This document shows, piece after piece, positions 45,361-53,418 of a stretch of DNA of 64,000 nucleotides. Numbering within the stretch: position 1 is the stretch's first letter; each line of letters starts with the position of its first letter. The position numbers and the translations under genes are program-made. Origin of the DNA: Bacteroidia bacterium. GTDB taxonomy: Bacteria; Bacteroidota; Bacteroidia; J057; JADKCL01. The stretch lies in contig JACJYV010000003.1 of assembly GCA_020635905.1 (NCBI GenBank), positions 186,001 through 250,000 on the forward strand. The letters run 5' to 3'. The notes beneath the pieces are model-generated. The model saw only the letters and a list, made by a program, of their open reading frames with translations. It was not told where the DNA came from and did not search any database.

Positions 45361-47430
45361 ATGAAAAACATCTTCCTTTCGGGACTGTTAATCCTTTCAT
45401 TTCTAACCTTGCTCAACGGGGGTATCCGGGCTCAGTTTGGTTCGGTGCAATACTCCCAGTACCATACCAACGGGCAAACTGCCACCGCCCAGTGTACGGC
45501 CTACGGCACCTTTAAAGGCCAACTGAACGGTACCAATTGCTACCTGGCCATGACGGTGCGGGGCGATTATGATCAGACAGGAATTACTTCCTCCGACCCT
45601 ACCAACGTGGGCGGCATGCGCAATGCCCTGAACACCACTGCCACCTACAGTGGCACGGATGCAGGACATACCTGGCACCTGTGTGGCAGCCGTTACTCGG
45701 GTGAATTCTGGTTGGATCCTCCCTCCAGCTGCAGTGGCGCCAACTGCCCCAACCCAGGCTACCTGATCCGTCCCTGCATCGGCAACAGCAACTGGGGTGG
45801 AGTAAATACCCCCACCTGTAGCGCTCCTTCCCAAAACATGGAGCTGATCTTCTGGACTTTTGGAGGCACGGTTACGGCGGCTGACTCCATCACGGGTCCA
45901 TCCGTGGTTTGTGCAGGTGACACCTACACATATTCTCTGAACGGAGTGAATATCCCGGGTGGATTCACCTGGACCGTTCCCAGCGGCACCACGGTACTGA
46001 GTGGCGCAGGCAGTTCCTCCATCACGGTGGTCGCCGGTCCCAATGGGGGCACCTATGGTCTGACCGCCACCACCACCTGCACTTCCAACATTGCCATTGA
46101 CACCAAGTCGGTAACAATTGCTGTTCCGGCCTCCCAGGGCATCAACGACACCATCATCGGGGTGGCAACCGCCTGCGAGGGAGATACCCTTACCTACACC
46201 ATCGACACCACCACCGGCCTGACCAGTCACACCTGGAGCGTGCCTTCGGGTTCAACCATTCTTTCCGGACAGGGCACCACCACCATCATGGTGGTGGCAG
46301 GGGCAAATTCCGGCGAAGTAAGTGTGGTGGGCAGCTGGCCCTGCGGGCCCGTAGTATTTGACACCGTGGCAGTTTCCTTCCTCGGCACACCTGCTTCTGC
46401 TGGCCCCATTACGGGCATGGATACCGTCTGTCAGGGGGCTTCGGCCACCTACACGGTGGCAGCCCTTGCAGGCGCCACCAGTTACACCTGGAGCGGTCCC
46501 GCAGGAAGCACCATTTCGTCCGGGCAGGGCAGCAGCACCATTACCCTTGTGCCCGGCAGCCAGTCTGGCTGGCTGATTGTGGATGGAACCACTCCCTGTG
46601 GATCGGTCAATCTGGACAGCTTTTATGTGAATGTGGATCCCCTTCCCTCCTCCCCGACCGGAATTTCCGGATCAGGCAGCCTTTGTGCGGGAGATACCAC
46701 TTCTTACATGATCGCCTCTGTAAGCGGGGTCACCAGCTACAACTGGATGGTACCCACCGGCACCACGGTGGATGCCGGACAGGGCAGCAACCAGATTTCC
46801 ATCACGGCAGGCACCACCTCGGGAAATGTAATTGTTGAAGCAACCAACGGTTGCGGCAGCAGCAATCTGGATACGTTGGTCCTGACCATCAATACCATTC
46901 CTGCGATCCCCGGGCCGGTTTCTGGTCCAAACAGCGTGTGCATGAATGATACCGCCGTTTACATGGTGCCCTTTACCAGCGGCCTGACCTATACCTGGTC
47001 TGCCCCCACGGGAGCCACGGTGAATGCCGGACAGGGTACCAACCAGGCCACCATCATCTTTGGTACGACTGACGGAAATGTTAGTGTGATGGCCTCCAAT
47101 ACCTGCGGCAACAGTGCACCCGCCGATCTGGCGGTTACCCTGGACTCCTGCCTGACGGGATTGCTGGAAGGTCTGACTGATCTGCCTGCCGTGCTCTACC
47201 CCAACCCATCCAACGGGCACATGAAAGTGAGCTTCAACCAAAACACGGGTAATCTGACCATGCAGGTGCTGACCCTCCACGGTCAGGTTCTGCAAACTCA
47301 GACTTTGGGTGCCGCCCGCATGGGATCTGAAGTGAATCTTGACCTCAGCAAGCTGAGCAACGGGGTTTACCTGCTCAAAATTGCCGACGGTGAAACTGGA
47401 CTGGTCCGCAGGATAGAAATTATCCGCTGA
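45361..47430 (+). CDS. T9SS-exported surface protein with five PKD-like repeats (paralogue 2)
   Basis: 689 aa from the ATG at 45361; a TTG two codons earlier is less likely. It has the same layout as the gene at 43104: signal peptide, Cys/Trp-rich domain (LCGSRYSGEFWLDPPSSCSG), five PKD-like repeats starting ITGPSVVCAGDTYTYSL, and a type A sorting domain. The final repeat and sorting domain are nearly identical to paralogue 1 (GLTYxWSAPTGATVNAGQG), while the central repeats differ in number and sequence. A 36-codon ATG frame (45244-45354) ends six bases before the start and may be a leader or chance. Confidence 0.9.
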   Translation: MKNIFLSGLLILSFLTLLNGGIRAQFGSVQYSQYHTNGQTATAQCTAYGTFKGQLNGTNCYLAMTVRGDYDQTGITSSDPTNVGGMRNALNTTATYSGTDAGHTWHLCGSRYSGEFWLDPPSSCSGANCPNPGYLIRPCIGNSNWGGVNTPTCSAPSQNMELIFWTFGGTVTAADSITGPSVVCAGDTYTYSLNGVNIPGGFTWTVPSGTTVLSGAGSSSITVVAGPNGGTYGLTATTTCTSNIAIDTKSVTIAVPASQGINDTIIGVATACEGDTLTYTIDTTTGLTSHTWSVPSGSTILSGQGTTTIMVVAGANSGEVSVVGSWPCGPVVFDTVAVSFLGTPASAGPITGMDTVCQGASATYTVAALAGATSYTWSGPAGSTISSGQGSSTITLVPGSQSGWLIVDGTTPCGSVNLDSFYVNVDPLPSSPTGISGSGSLCAGDTTSYMIASVSGVTSYNWMVPTGTTVDAGQGSNQISITAGTTSGNVIVEATNGCGSSNLDTLVLTINTIPAIPGPVSGPNSVCMNDTAVYMVPFTSGLTYTWSAPTGATVNAGQGTNQATIIFGTTDGNVSVMASNTCGNSAPADLAVTLDSCLTGLLEGLTDLPAVLYPNPSNGHMKVSFNQNTGNLTMQVLTLHGQVLQTQTLGAARMGSEVNLDLSKLSNGVYLLKIADGETGLVRRIEIIR

Positions 47431-47452
47431 TCGGGTACGTATTATATAATAA

Positions 47453-47574
47453 GGGAACCTCTAAAAACAAAGAAGATCAAGGCGGACGCAGGTGAAGAAA
47501 GCGCAGTTTACCGGGGTAAATGAGCATTTCTGAACCAAGTCCAACGCAGAGATTCGAAGTTTTTAGAGGTTCCT
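47453..47574. mobile_element. MITE-like element, copy 2 (inverted relative to copy 1)
   Basis: Terminal inverted repeats GGGAACCTCTAAAAAC and GTTTTTAGAGGTTCC bound a 122-bp unit, inverted relative to 44919-45040. It sits 22 bp past the stop of paralogue 2. The flanking TAA on the left and TAA on the right would fit a 3-bp target duplication. Confidence 0.78.
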
Positions 47575-47608
47575 AAAAAAAAGGCCGCGTTGGGACGCGG
47601 CCTTTTTT
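47575..47608. terminator. Bidirectional rho-independent terminator
   Basis: AAGGCCGCGT and ACGCGGCCTT form a perfect stem round TGGG with an A-run before and T-run after, so it works in both directions. It lies between paralogue 2 and the convergent DUF5011 gene. Confidence 0.88.
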
Positions 47609-47639
47609 ATGCACAATATGAAAGCCCGAAGGGCTTGAA

Positions 47640-48269
47640 TCAATTGCGGGTGTAGGTAAGGGTGCAGCTTTCGTCTGAGCCTACCAGCGGGGTGAAGGTC
47701 AGTTGCAGGATGATCACACTGGCATTGTCGTTGATGGTGCCGCTGCCGGAAACTTCAGAGCCCTGAATCTGCTGGGAAGCAAAGGTAACTGTCTGGCCAG
47801 AAATGGTGCCCACCAGGGTACCTCCCGTGGTGAAGATCGAGCTGAAGCTGAGGTCCACGGCGGATGCGCCAGCGGATACGCTCTGGGTGGAGGAAATGAA
47901 GATCAATCCACCGCAATCGTCGCCCACAGCAAAGCTGCCGACCCAGTTTTCCTGCATGATTTTCACAATCACGGTCCGGCTTACTGAACCTGTGTTGCCG
48001 GCTTCGTCGGTGACGGTGTAGGTCAGAGTGTAGGTACCAATATTGGTTTTGTCCACGGAGCCGGTCACGGTGACGTCGCCGGTCAGGTCGCCGTCTTCGT
48101 CGTCGGTCGCGGTGTAGCCGGGTTCCTGGTAGGTGCCGTTGAGGGCAATTTCGACCGTAGAATCGCCCTTGAGGGTAACTACGGGAGCAGTTTTGTCTTT
48201 CTTACAACCTGAAAATACCACGGCTGTAAATATGAAAGCAAGTAAAAACAGGTGGGTTAAATTTTTCAT
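47640..48269 (-). CDS. Lipoprotein with DUF5011 Ig-like domain
   Basis: 209 aa from the ATG at 48269 (the frame extends to 48329). The lipobox is AVVFSGCKK. Residues about 25-105 form a bacterial Ig-like DUF5011 domain (TAPVVTLKGDSTVEIALNGT followed by YQEPGYTATDDEDGDLTG and YTVTDEAGNTGSVSRTV). The C-terminal half (about 110-209) is a further beta-rich domain seen in Bacteroidota lipoproteins that hold one DUF5011 copy. A probable surface lipoprotein of unknown ligand. Confidence 0.85.
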   Translation of the reverse strand: MKNLTHLFLLAFIFTAVVFSGCKKDKTAPVVTLKGDSTVEIALNGTYQEPGYTATDDEDGDLTGDVTVTGSVDKTNIGTYTLTYTVTDEAGNTGSVSRTVIVKIMQENWVGSFAVGDDCGGLIFISSTQSVSAGASAVDLSFSSIFTTGGTLVGTISGQTVTFASQQIQGSEVSGSGTINDNASVIILQLTFTPLVGSDESCTLTYTRN

Positions 48270-48391
48270 GAAAATATTTTTTGGTGTGAATGGCTGTACA
48301 TGTTGCCAATGAGGGCCCAAAATAGGCAATCTGAGTTAAATTGAAAAGAAGTCGATATGAGGAAGCAAATAATTTTCTTAACTTTCTTTTC

Positions 48392-48949
48392 ATGTTATCT
48401 CAGGTCAAACGGTTCATTTGCATGGCTTTCCCGGCCCTGTTGATTCTGTTTACCTCCTGCGAGCCAGACCCCATCATCAAAGACACCACGGTCAAACCCA
48501 TCACTTTCCAGGTGCCCGACTCCTGTGTAATGACGGTTCCGCCTGCAATTTCCCTGAATTTACCTTTTGACCTGCCCATTATCCCGGTCAATACCTCGGT
48601 CAATCAATCCATCGACAATCTTAATCCCCTGATTGATCTGGTCAGGGACATTTACCTGAACGAAATGGTGATGACCATAACCACGCCCGGGGAAAAATTT
48701 GATTTTCTGAAACACATTGCGCTCTATGCCCGGGCCACTGGCGAACCCGATCTGCTGATGGCCAAATACGATAATGTGCCCTCCAATATTGGCAATACCC
48801 TCACGCTTACCCCCGTTCCCAATAAGCTGGACAATTACCTGAAAAGCGATTTCAGCCTCCGGGTCGAAGTGACGGTGGACAAGGTGTTTTTTAATCCCAT
48901 TGAGGTGAAATCGAATATGCTGATGGATGTGACTTTGATTAATTTTTGA
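48392..48949 (+). CDS. Lipoprotein, 186 aa
   Basis: The ATG at 48392 gives MLSQVKRFICMAFPALLILF and a lipobox at FTSCEPD; the frame opens earlier at 48341 with TTG. The mature part carries two halves with similar hydrophobic patterns (PFDLPIIPVNTSVNQSIDNL, YLNEMVMTITTPGEKFDFLK) and ends in VEVTVDKVFFNPIEVKSN. Not recognised as a family. It is divergent from the DUF5011 gene, with 122 bp between starts. Confidence 0.7.
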   Translation: MLSQVKRFICMAFPALLILFTSCEPDPIIKDTTVKPITFQVPDSCVMTVPPAISLNLPFDLPIIPVNTSVNQSIDNLNPLIDLVRDIYLNEMVMTITTPGEKFDFLKHIALYARATGEPDLLMAKYDNVPSNIGNTLTLTPVPNKLDNYLKSDFSLRVEVTVDKVFFNPIEVKSNMLMDVTLINF

Positions 48950-48975
48950 GATGTTAGAGGGTTAGATTTTAGATA

Positions 48976-49014
48976 TTAGGCCCTTAGGGCATTTTTAGCG
49001 ACAACAAATTGTCG
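48976..49014. repeat. 39-bp double-hairpin repeat at the 3' end of the 545-aa gene
   Basis: Identical to 11671-11709. It has GCCCTTAGGGC followed by GCGACAA/TTGTCG hairpin arms, and ends one base before the stop codon of the 545-aa gene. Confidence 0.75.
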
Positions 49015-49015
49015 T

Positions 49016-50653
49016 TTATGATGCAAGTTTATGGATTCCATAGTAGTGGTTCAAATCTTTGATTGATTCAATCACTTTTCCATACAGGTGATTGATCTCT
49101 TGTTGAGGTTCTCTGAGATTGATGTTGTGGTTTGAATCTAAGCCAGAAAGGGTCATGGGTAATTGTTTTTGTAGCAAAGCCAAAATTGCAATGATCTTTT
49201 CTGCTCCATTTGCTGTGGTTTGGTAACGCCGTGATTTAGGAATTTTCTCCACCACGTTCTTTCCTCTGAGTTTCTTTAAATCATAACTGGCATTTCGGGT
49301 TGAATACTCTAATCCAAGTTTCAATGACATTTTCTCAGCGACTTCTTTCAGGGTGTATCCTCCAGGTTTAATACTCAGAGCCAAAACAGTTTCGAAAAGC
49401 GCCAGCATTCTTTTGTCGGCCAGGTTAATTCCTGCCAATCGGCGCTGGCCTCTCTGGGTGGGGCTGGTTAATTCCTCCAGCTTTCCTGCCCCCATTAACG
49501 AAACATGAGCAAATTTGAGGCTATTCATAAAATGCTGCATTACTTCCTCCAATTTGTTCACAATCTCTTCAAAATAGCACAAACTTCTTCTGCACTTCAG
49601 AACCTCAGCATTATGTACCACCACCTCCGCCCTCAAAGTACGCTCGCCTTTATCATACAACTTAAGTGTTAAGCGATCAAAGTGGAATTTGAAAATGGTC
49701 AAGTTGTAATCAGGTCTATCGATACGCACTTCGAGGCCAGAGGACACTGAACCCGGCTTATGGCGCCTTTGATGGATACCCATAAGAGTCTTGAGCTTTG
49801 GTAAATCAGTATGCCAACGGGTTAGATCAATCATCCCCTGATACATCTGATCCAGTTCAGTCCCCCTTTGGAAAAGCAAATTCCGGCTGTATTCAACCTG
49901 ATAGGTCGAATATTGGTATCTGAAACCACTGCGTTTTCGCTCCTCTTCATCCAAGGCAAACCACAAACATTTATAGATCCAGCGATTGCAAACTTCCTCC
50001 AGTTGCCCCTTTGATTTTATGGTCCATGCAACCTTTGAAAGGGCTTCACCATCCGAATAGGCAGTAAAGCAATTGCCCACTTTGACTACGTCTAATTTCT
50101 GAAATTCTTCTCTCCTTTCCACCCATTCATGCCCATTAAGCACAATCTGAGCAAAAAAAGGAGGATAACTACATATCCTGATCATCATGTGACCCCATTC
50201 TTTATCCATAATGTGGAAATAAAAATGGTTCACATAACTGGCTTTCGACTTCCATTTGAGAATGTATTTGTCATTCGGCAAGGGTAAAACGCTCCATAAC
50301 CTTGCCGTAGCACGACTACAAAAAACCGCGAACAAGCCTTCAAAATCACCATCAGATGGAATCAGACCTTCTGCTAATTCATGCTTCCGCTCACCAACAT
50401 CACAATAGACAAAGGGAATTTTCTCGCTCTTGCAAAAGGCTTCCAGACGACGCTTAAAACGACCCGAAAGACGCAGTAATTTAGCCTCGTTAAGACCTCG
50501 GTCATTTCCCGTATAATTTCGATACCAAACCCGAAAACCTCCGGGATTATGAAGCATCGGACAATAACCGTTCAAAACCAGGCGATCTATGCAGTCATAA
50601 CTCCCTTCTAAAAGTTCTGAATAATGGGACGATAAGCTATCTGTATATTCCAT
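49016..50653 (-). CDS. Conserved uncharacterised protein, 545 aa, bordered by hairpins
   Basis: From memory, it belongs to a conserved family of unknown function found in several phyla, often in scattered or repeated copies. Characteristic blocks are EGSYDCIDRLVLNGYCPMLH (16-35), ERKHELAEGLIPSDGDFEGL (88-107) and FYFHIMDKEWGHMMIRICSY (144-163) followed by PPFFAQIVLNGHEW. The C-terminal part (about 435-500) reads like a winged helix (GGYTLKEVAEKMSLKLGLEY, SYDLKKLRGKNVVEKIPKSR). No membrane segment and no recognised catalytic motif. The 3' end abuts a 39-bp hairpin repeat whose twin is at 11671; the 5' side has two further hairpins. A mobile or element-linked role is an inference. Confidence 0.75.
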   Translation of the reverse strand: MEYTDSLSSHYSELLEGSYDCIDRLVLNGYCPMLHNPGGFRVWYRNYTGNDRGLNEAKLLRLSGRFKRRLEAFCKSEKIPFVYCDVGERKHELAEGLIPSDGDFEGLFAVFCSRATARLWSVLPLPNDKYILKWKSKASYVNHFYFHIMDKEWGHMMIRICSYPPFFAQIVLNGHEWVERREEFQKLDVVKVGNCFTAYSDGEALSKVAWTIKSKGQLEEVCNRWIYKCLWFALDEEERKRSGFRYQYSTYQVEYSRNLLFQRGTELDQMYQGMIDLTRWHTDLPKLKTLMGIHQRRHKPGSVSSGLEVRIDRPDYNLTIFKFHFDRLTLKLYDKGERTLRAEVVVHNAEVLKCRRSLCYFEEIVNKLEEVMQHFMNSLKFAHVSLMGAGKLEELTSPTQRGQRRLAGINLADKRMLALFETVLALSIKPGGYTLKEVAEKMSLKLGLEYSTRNASYDLKKLRGKNVVEKIPKSRRYQTTANGAEKIIAILALLQKQLPMTLSGLDSNHNINLREPQQEINHLYGKVIESIKDLNHYYGIHKLAS

Positions 50654-50669
50654 AATACAATTTACAACC

Positions 50670-50713
50670 CTTCACGAAGTGAAGTCTTTTTTGGAAGCTT
50701 GTCTTCCAAAAAA
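50670..50713. repeat. Two inverted repeats upstream of the 545-aa gene
   Basis: CTTCAC-GAA-GTGAAG at 50670-50684 and the 11-bp perfect arms TTTTTTGGAAG/CTTCCAAAAAA at 50687-50713. They may terminate transcription or form an element end. They are followed by low-complexity TTAGATATTAGAG repeats that resemble those at 48950. Confidence 0.6.
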
Positions 50714-50815
50714 ATTAGATATTAGAGGGTCAGATTTTAGATGTTAGAGATTAGTCGTTAGTCCTGAGTCCTGAGTCGTGAGAACTTAGAACTCACAACT
50801 TAGAACTAATAACTA

Positions 50816-51873
50816 ACCTGAGTTCGGGATAAATTTACAACTCAAGCGGTAAAAATTCATTTCGTCCGAATCTTACCGAAGGTTTGTTTGGGTAGAATCC
50901 ATAGGCCACCAGTCCGGCGGTGATATTGACCATGAAATTTAATGGGCTTCTGTGCCGTGTATGTTGAATTTGCGAGATGTTTTTCAACTGATCGATAATG
51001 GTTTCTATGATGGCCCGTTTGCGGAGCAAGAGCTGATCAACCATGGGCATGAGTTTATTTTTCATGTTCTTTTGGATTTTGGTGATGAGTTGCAGCCCTT
51101 GTTCGAATAAGGGCTCGAAAAGATTCCTGGATATGTATCCTTTATCAGCGAAGAGCTTTCCCTGGAGTCCCTTTGCCAGGCTGGTCACTGTCTTAACATC
51201 TTTATCCGAAACATTGCCTGGAGTAAGGCACCATGCCAGAATACCGCCCTGGTCATTGACGATCAGGTGCAATTTGAAACCATAAAACCACCCCATTGAG
51301 CTCTTCCCTCGATCAGCTAAGTTTTTGAATACCTTGTGATTGTGAATCCGTTGATTCCTGCAGACTGCCAGGGTCGTACTATCAATGTAGGCAATCCCCG
51401 TCTGTTCTGCTTTTTGGACCAGAAGTTGATAATACATCAAGGGAAATAGTGCCCGGGGAGTAAGTTCGACGAAGCGCGAATAAGACACCAAATCAGGAAA
51501 CAGATCTCGCATGTGCTCAGAAACATATTCGATATAGTAATGCTTAAAGCAGCGGAAGCCCTTGACATGGAAAAAAGCCAAAATGGTCATGATTTCAGCC
51601 ATTGACAAACTCGTTTTCCGATTGGGGCGTTTGCCCTCGCAGGCGAGAAACCGTTGATGATATATAGGCTCAAATTCTTTCCAGAACTCGTCCATATCAC
51701 AGAAAATATTAATAATTTGCTCTTCCAAAATGGTAACCTTCTTTGTTTATTGACGGACATCAACAACTTAGGAGGTTCCTTTTGGGAATCATTGGGCACT
51801 TTCCCAGACCTAAAGGTCACAAAATCAAATAATTGTACACTTTTCTGAACTTGGAGTTATCCCGAACTGAGGT
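50816..51873. mobile_element. IS982-family insertion sequence, intact
   Basis: Terminal inverted repeats ACCTGAGTTCGGGATAA (50816-50832) and its partner, the complement of 51857-51873, match at 16 of 17 bases. A 6-bp direct repeat TAACTA flanks the element (50810-50815 and 51874-51879). The 1058-bp length and the single transposase gene fit the IS982 family. The element has inserted in the low-complexity tract past the 545-aa gene. Confidence 0.92.
50835..51728 (-). CDS. IS982-family transposase
   Basis: 297 aa, within the insertion sequence and filling almost all of it. The catalytic triad is Asp116 (AYIDSTTL), Asp195 (LFADKGYIS) and Glu242 (AIIETIIDQL), with the family block GWFYGFKLHLIVNDQGGILA between them. 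The N-terminal part (1-80) carries the DNA-binding helices. The start is a TTG at 51728; an internal ATG at residue 12 is possible. Uninterrupted, so the element may be active. Confidence 0.95.
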   Translation of the reverse strand: MEEQIINIFCDMDEFWKEFEPIYHQRFLACEGKRPNRKTSLSMAEIMTILAFFHVKGFRCFKHYYIEYVSEHMRDLFPDLVSYSRFVELTPRALFPLMYYQLLVQKAEQTGIAYIDSTTLAVCRNQRIHNHKVFKNLADRGKSSMGWFYGFKLHLIVNDQGGILAWCLTPGNVSDKDVKTVTSLAKGLQGKLFADKGYISRNLFEPLFEQGLQLITKIQKNMKNKLMPMVDQLLLRKRAIIETIIDQLKNISQIQHTRHRSPLNFMVNITAGLVAYGFYPNKPSVRFGRNEFLPLEL

Positions 51874-51883
51874 TAACTAACAA

Positions 51884-52330
51884 CTACTTCCGGATAGAAC
51901 GGATCGCCATTTCGACCTGGCCTATTTGGTAGAATTCCACCTGGTTGATGTCTGAATGAAGCAAATAGTGGCCTTTGCTCTCTTTTTGATAGGTGAATAC
52001 CCCGTCGATGTACTGGTCAGCTTTCATGTAGATTTCGCCGGGTTTGACGATTTCCCAATCCCCCTCCACTGCATAATTGAGGGTATCGTAGGTATAATAT
52101 TCGCCCCGCATGACGCCATTGTCGAGGTAGGACACGTTATAGTGACAGCAATCGTTGCCGTCGGCATAGTGGGGCATGAGAGATTCCAGAAAATTCTTGC
52201 TTCCGTTGTTGAGGTTCACTTCTGTCACTTCCCATTCACCGTTCATGATAAAATCCTCGTGCAGGTGTTTACAACCCGCCCCGGCAAGAACCAGGGTGGA
52301 GAGAATGAGCAGACGGGGAATCATTTTCAT
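51884..52330 (-). CDS. Lipoprotein, 148 aa (lipocalin-like)
   Basis: Signal peptide MKMIPRLLILSTLVLAGAGC with the lipobox Cys20. The rest, MNGEWEVTEVNLNNGSK with NYAVEGDWEIVKPGEIYMKA, is the pattern of a small lipocalin-like barrel. The start is at 52330. It is next to the IS982 element: the stop lies 10 bp beyond the element's end. Confidence 0.72.
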   Translation of the reverse strand: MKMIPRLLILSTLVLAGAGCKHLHEDFIMNGEWEVTEVNLNNGSKNFLESLMPHYADGNDCCHYNVSYLDNGVMRGEYYTYDTLNYAVEGDWEIVKPGEIYMKADQYIDGVFTYQKESKGHYLLHSDINQVEFYQIGQVEMAIRSIRK

Positions 52331-52452
52331 GCAAAAATTTAAGCAATCTTTCGGGGATTTGCGTTATTCCAGACACAGAAAGCTGATTTCGGGGTAGAAA
52401 TTAGTTTGAAACAGTGCCCAAATAAGCCTAATTTGATCTGATAATTTTGATC

Positions 52453-52926
52453 ATGACCTACAAATTCTGCCTTCTGCTAACCCTGACCGGCCTGTTTCTT
52501 CTGAACGGGTGGTCTGATTTGCAGGCCCAACCCAGGCGGCAGTCGGTCACCCGCTATTATGAATCAGGGGAGGCGATGGCTGCGGGCAGCATGAAGGACA
52601 GTGTGATGGTGGGCGAATGGACCACCTACACCCGTCCCGGGAAGCTCACTTCCCGGGTTTGGTACCGCAAAGGACTGAAAGATGGGCCTGCGGAGTATTT
52701 CTACGAAAATGAGCAAATTGAGTCCTTTGGACGGCATGTGAAAGGGGAAAAGCAGGGCAAATGGAATTATTTCCACCCCAACGGGGTGCGCGAAAGCCGG
52801 GGCAACTACGTTCAGGGCCGGAAGGATAAAATCTGGAAATACTGGGATAAGAGTGGATTCCTGATTGCGACCGAGGAATACGATGAGGGGGAACTGATCA
52901 GCAGGGAAGAAAATCCTAACCTATAA
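52453..52926 (+). CDS. Secreted MORN-repeat (YwqK-antitoxin-like) protein
   Basis: 157 aa from the ATG at 52453. Signal peptide (ending SDLQAQPR). At least four MORN-2-type repeats follow: YYESGEAMAAGSMKDSVMVG, WTTYTRPGKLTSRVWYRKG, YFYENEQIESFGRHVKGEKQ and WNYFHPNGVRESRGNYVQG. The family is annotated as antitoxin or surface repeat protein; no toxin gene is adjacent, so a surface-binding role is more plausible. A TAATTTTG -7 box lies 4 bp before the ATG. The tail overlaps the convergent gene at 52916 by 11 bp. Confidence 0.82.
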   Translation: MTYKFCLLLTLTGLFLLNGWSDLQAQPRRQSVTRYYESGEAMAAGSMKDSVMVGEWTTYTRPGKLTSRVWYRKGLKDGPAEYFYENEQIESFGRHVKGEKQGKWNYFHPNGVRESRGNYVQGRKDKIWKYWDKSGFLIATEEYDEGELISREENPNL

Positions 52927-53293
52927 AACTGTCTGAAATAACCCTGACCAAGCCTGCGGTGAGGCGGGGTTCGAGAATGTCGCGGGAGGATACATACTGC
53001 TTGTATTCGGCCCGGGTCAGATTGCCAATCACCACCCCCTGCAGGATCTTTTTGAGGGGCACGTCGTTATTCACTTTATTGGCGGCAAAGAGAATTTTCC
53101 GGTCCACGGGCATGCCGGCAAAGCCTGAATGATCCTCATTCACATATTCCGCAAAAATCTCTCTCACGATCTCCCGCTGCATTTCCAAAATGGGCAAAAG
53201 CACGTTGTAATTGAACTTTTCGTCTTCTCCAGTTTTCAGCAATCGTCCTTTGGGCTCGGGACGCATCTTTTTTACCAATTGGTCTCTTTCCAT
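52916..53293 (-). CDS. Hypothetical protein, 125 aa
   Basis: Basic N-terminus (MERDQLVKKMRPEPKGRLLK), soluble, mostly helical, with no recognised domain. It is tail-to-tail with the MORN protein and the two frames overlap by 11 bp, a hint that convergent transcription may make each affect the other. The start ATG is at 53293. Possible role: regulatory or structural, unknown. Confidence 0.6.
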   Translation of the reverse strand: MERDQLVKKMRPEPKGRLLKTGEDEKFNYNVLLPILEMQREIVREIFAEYVNEDHSGFAGMPVDRKILFAANKVNNDVPLKKILQGVVIGNLTRAEYKQYVSSRDILEPRLTAGLVRVISDSFIG

Positions 53294-53418
53294 GGTTGGG
53301 GATTATTTGTACAAAGGTAGAAAGGATTAACCATTGGTATGCATAGATTAAATCAAAATGTTGAAAAATTTAAAACCCGCCGGGAGACGGTAAGATATTT
53401 TTGGATAAATTAGAGATT

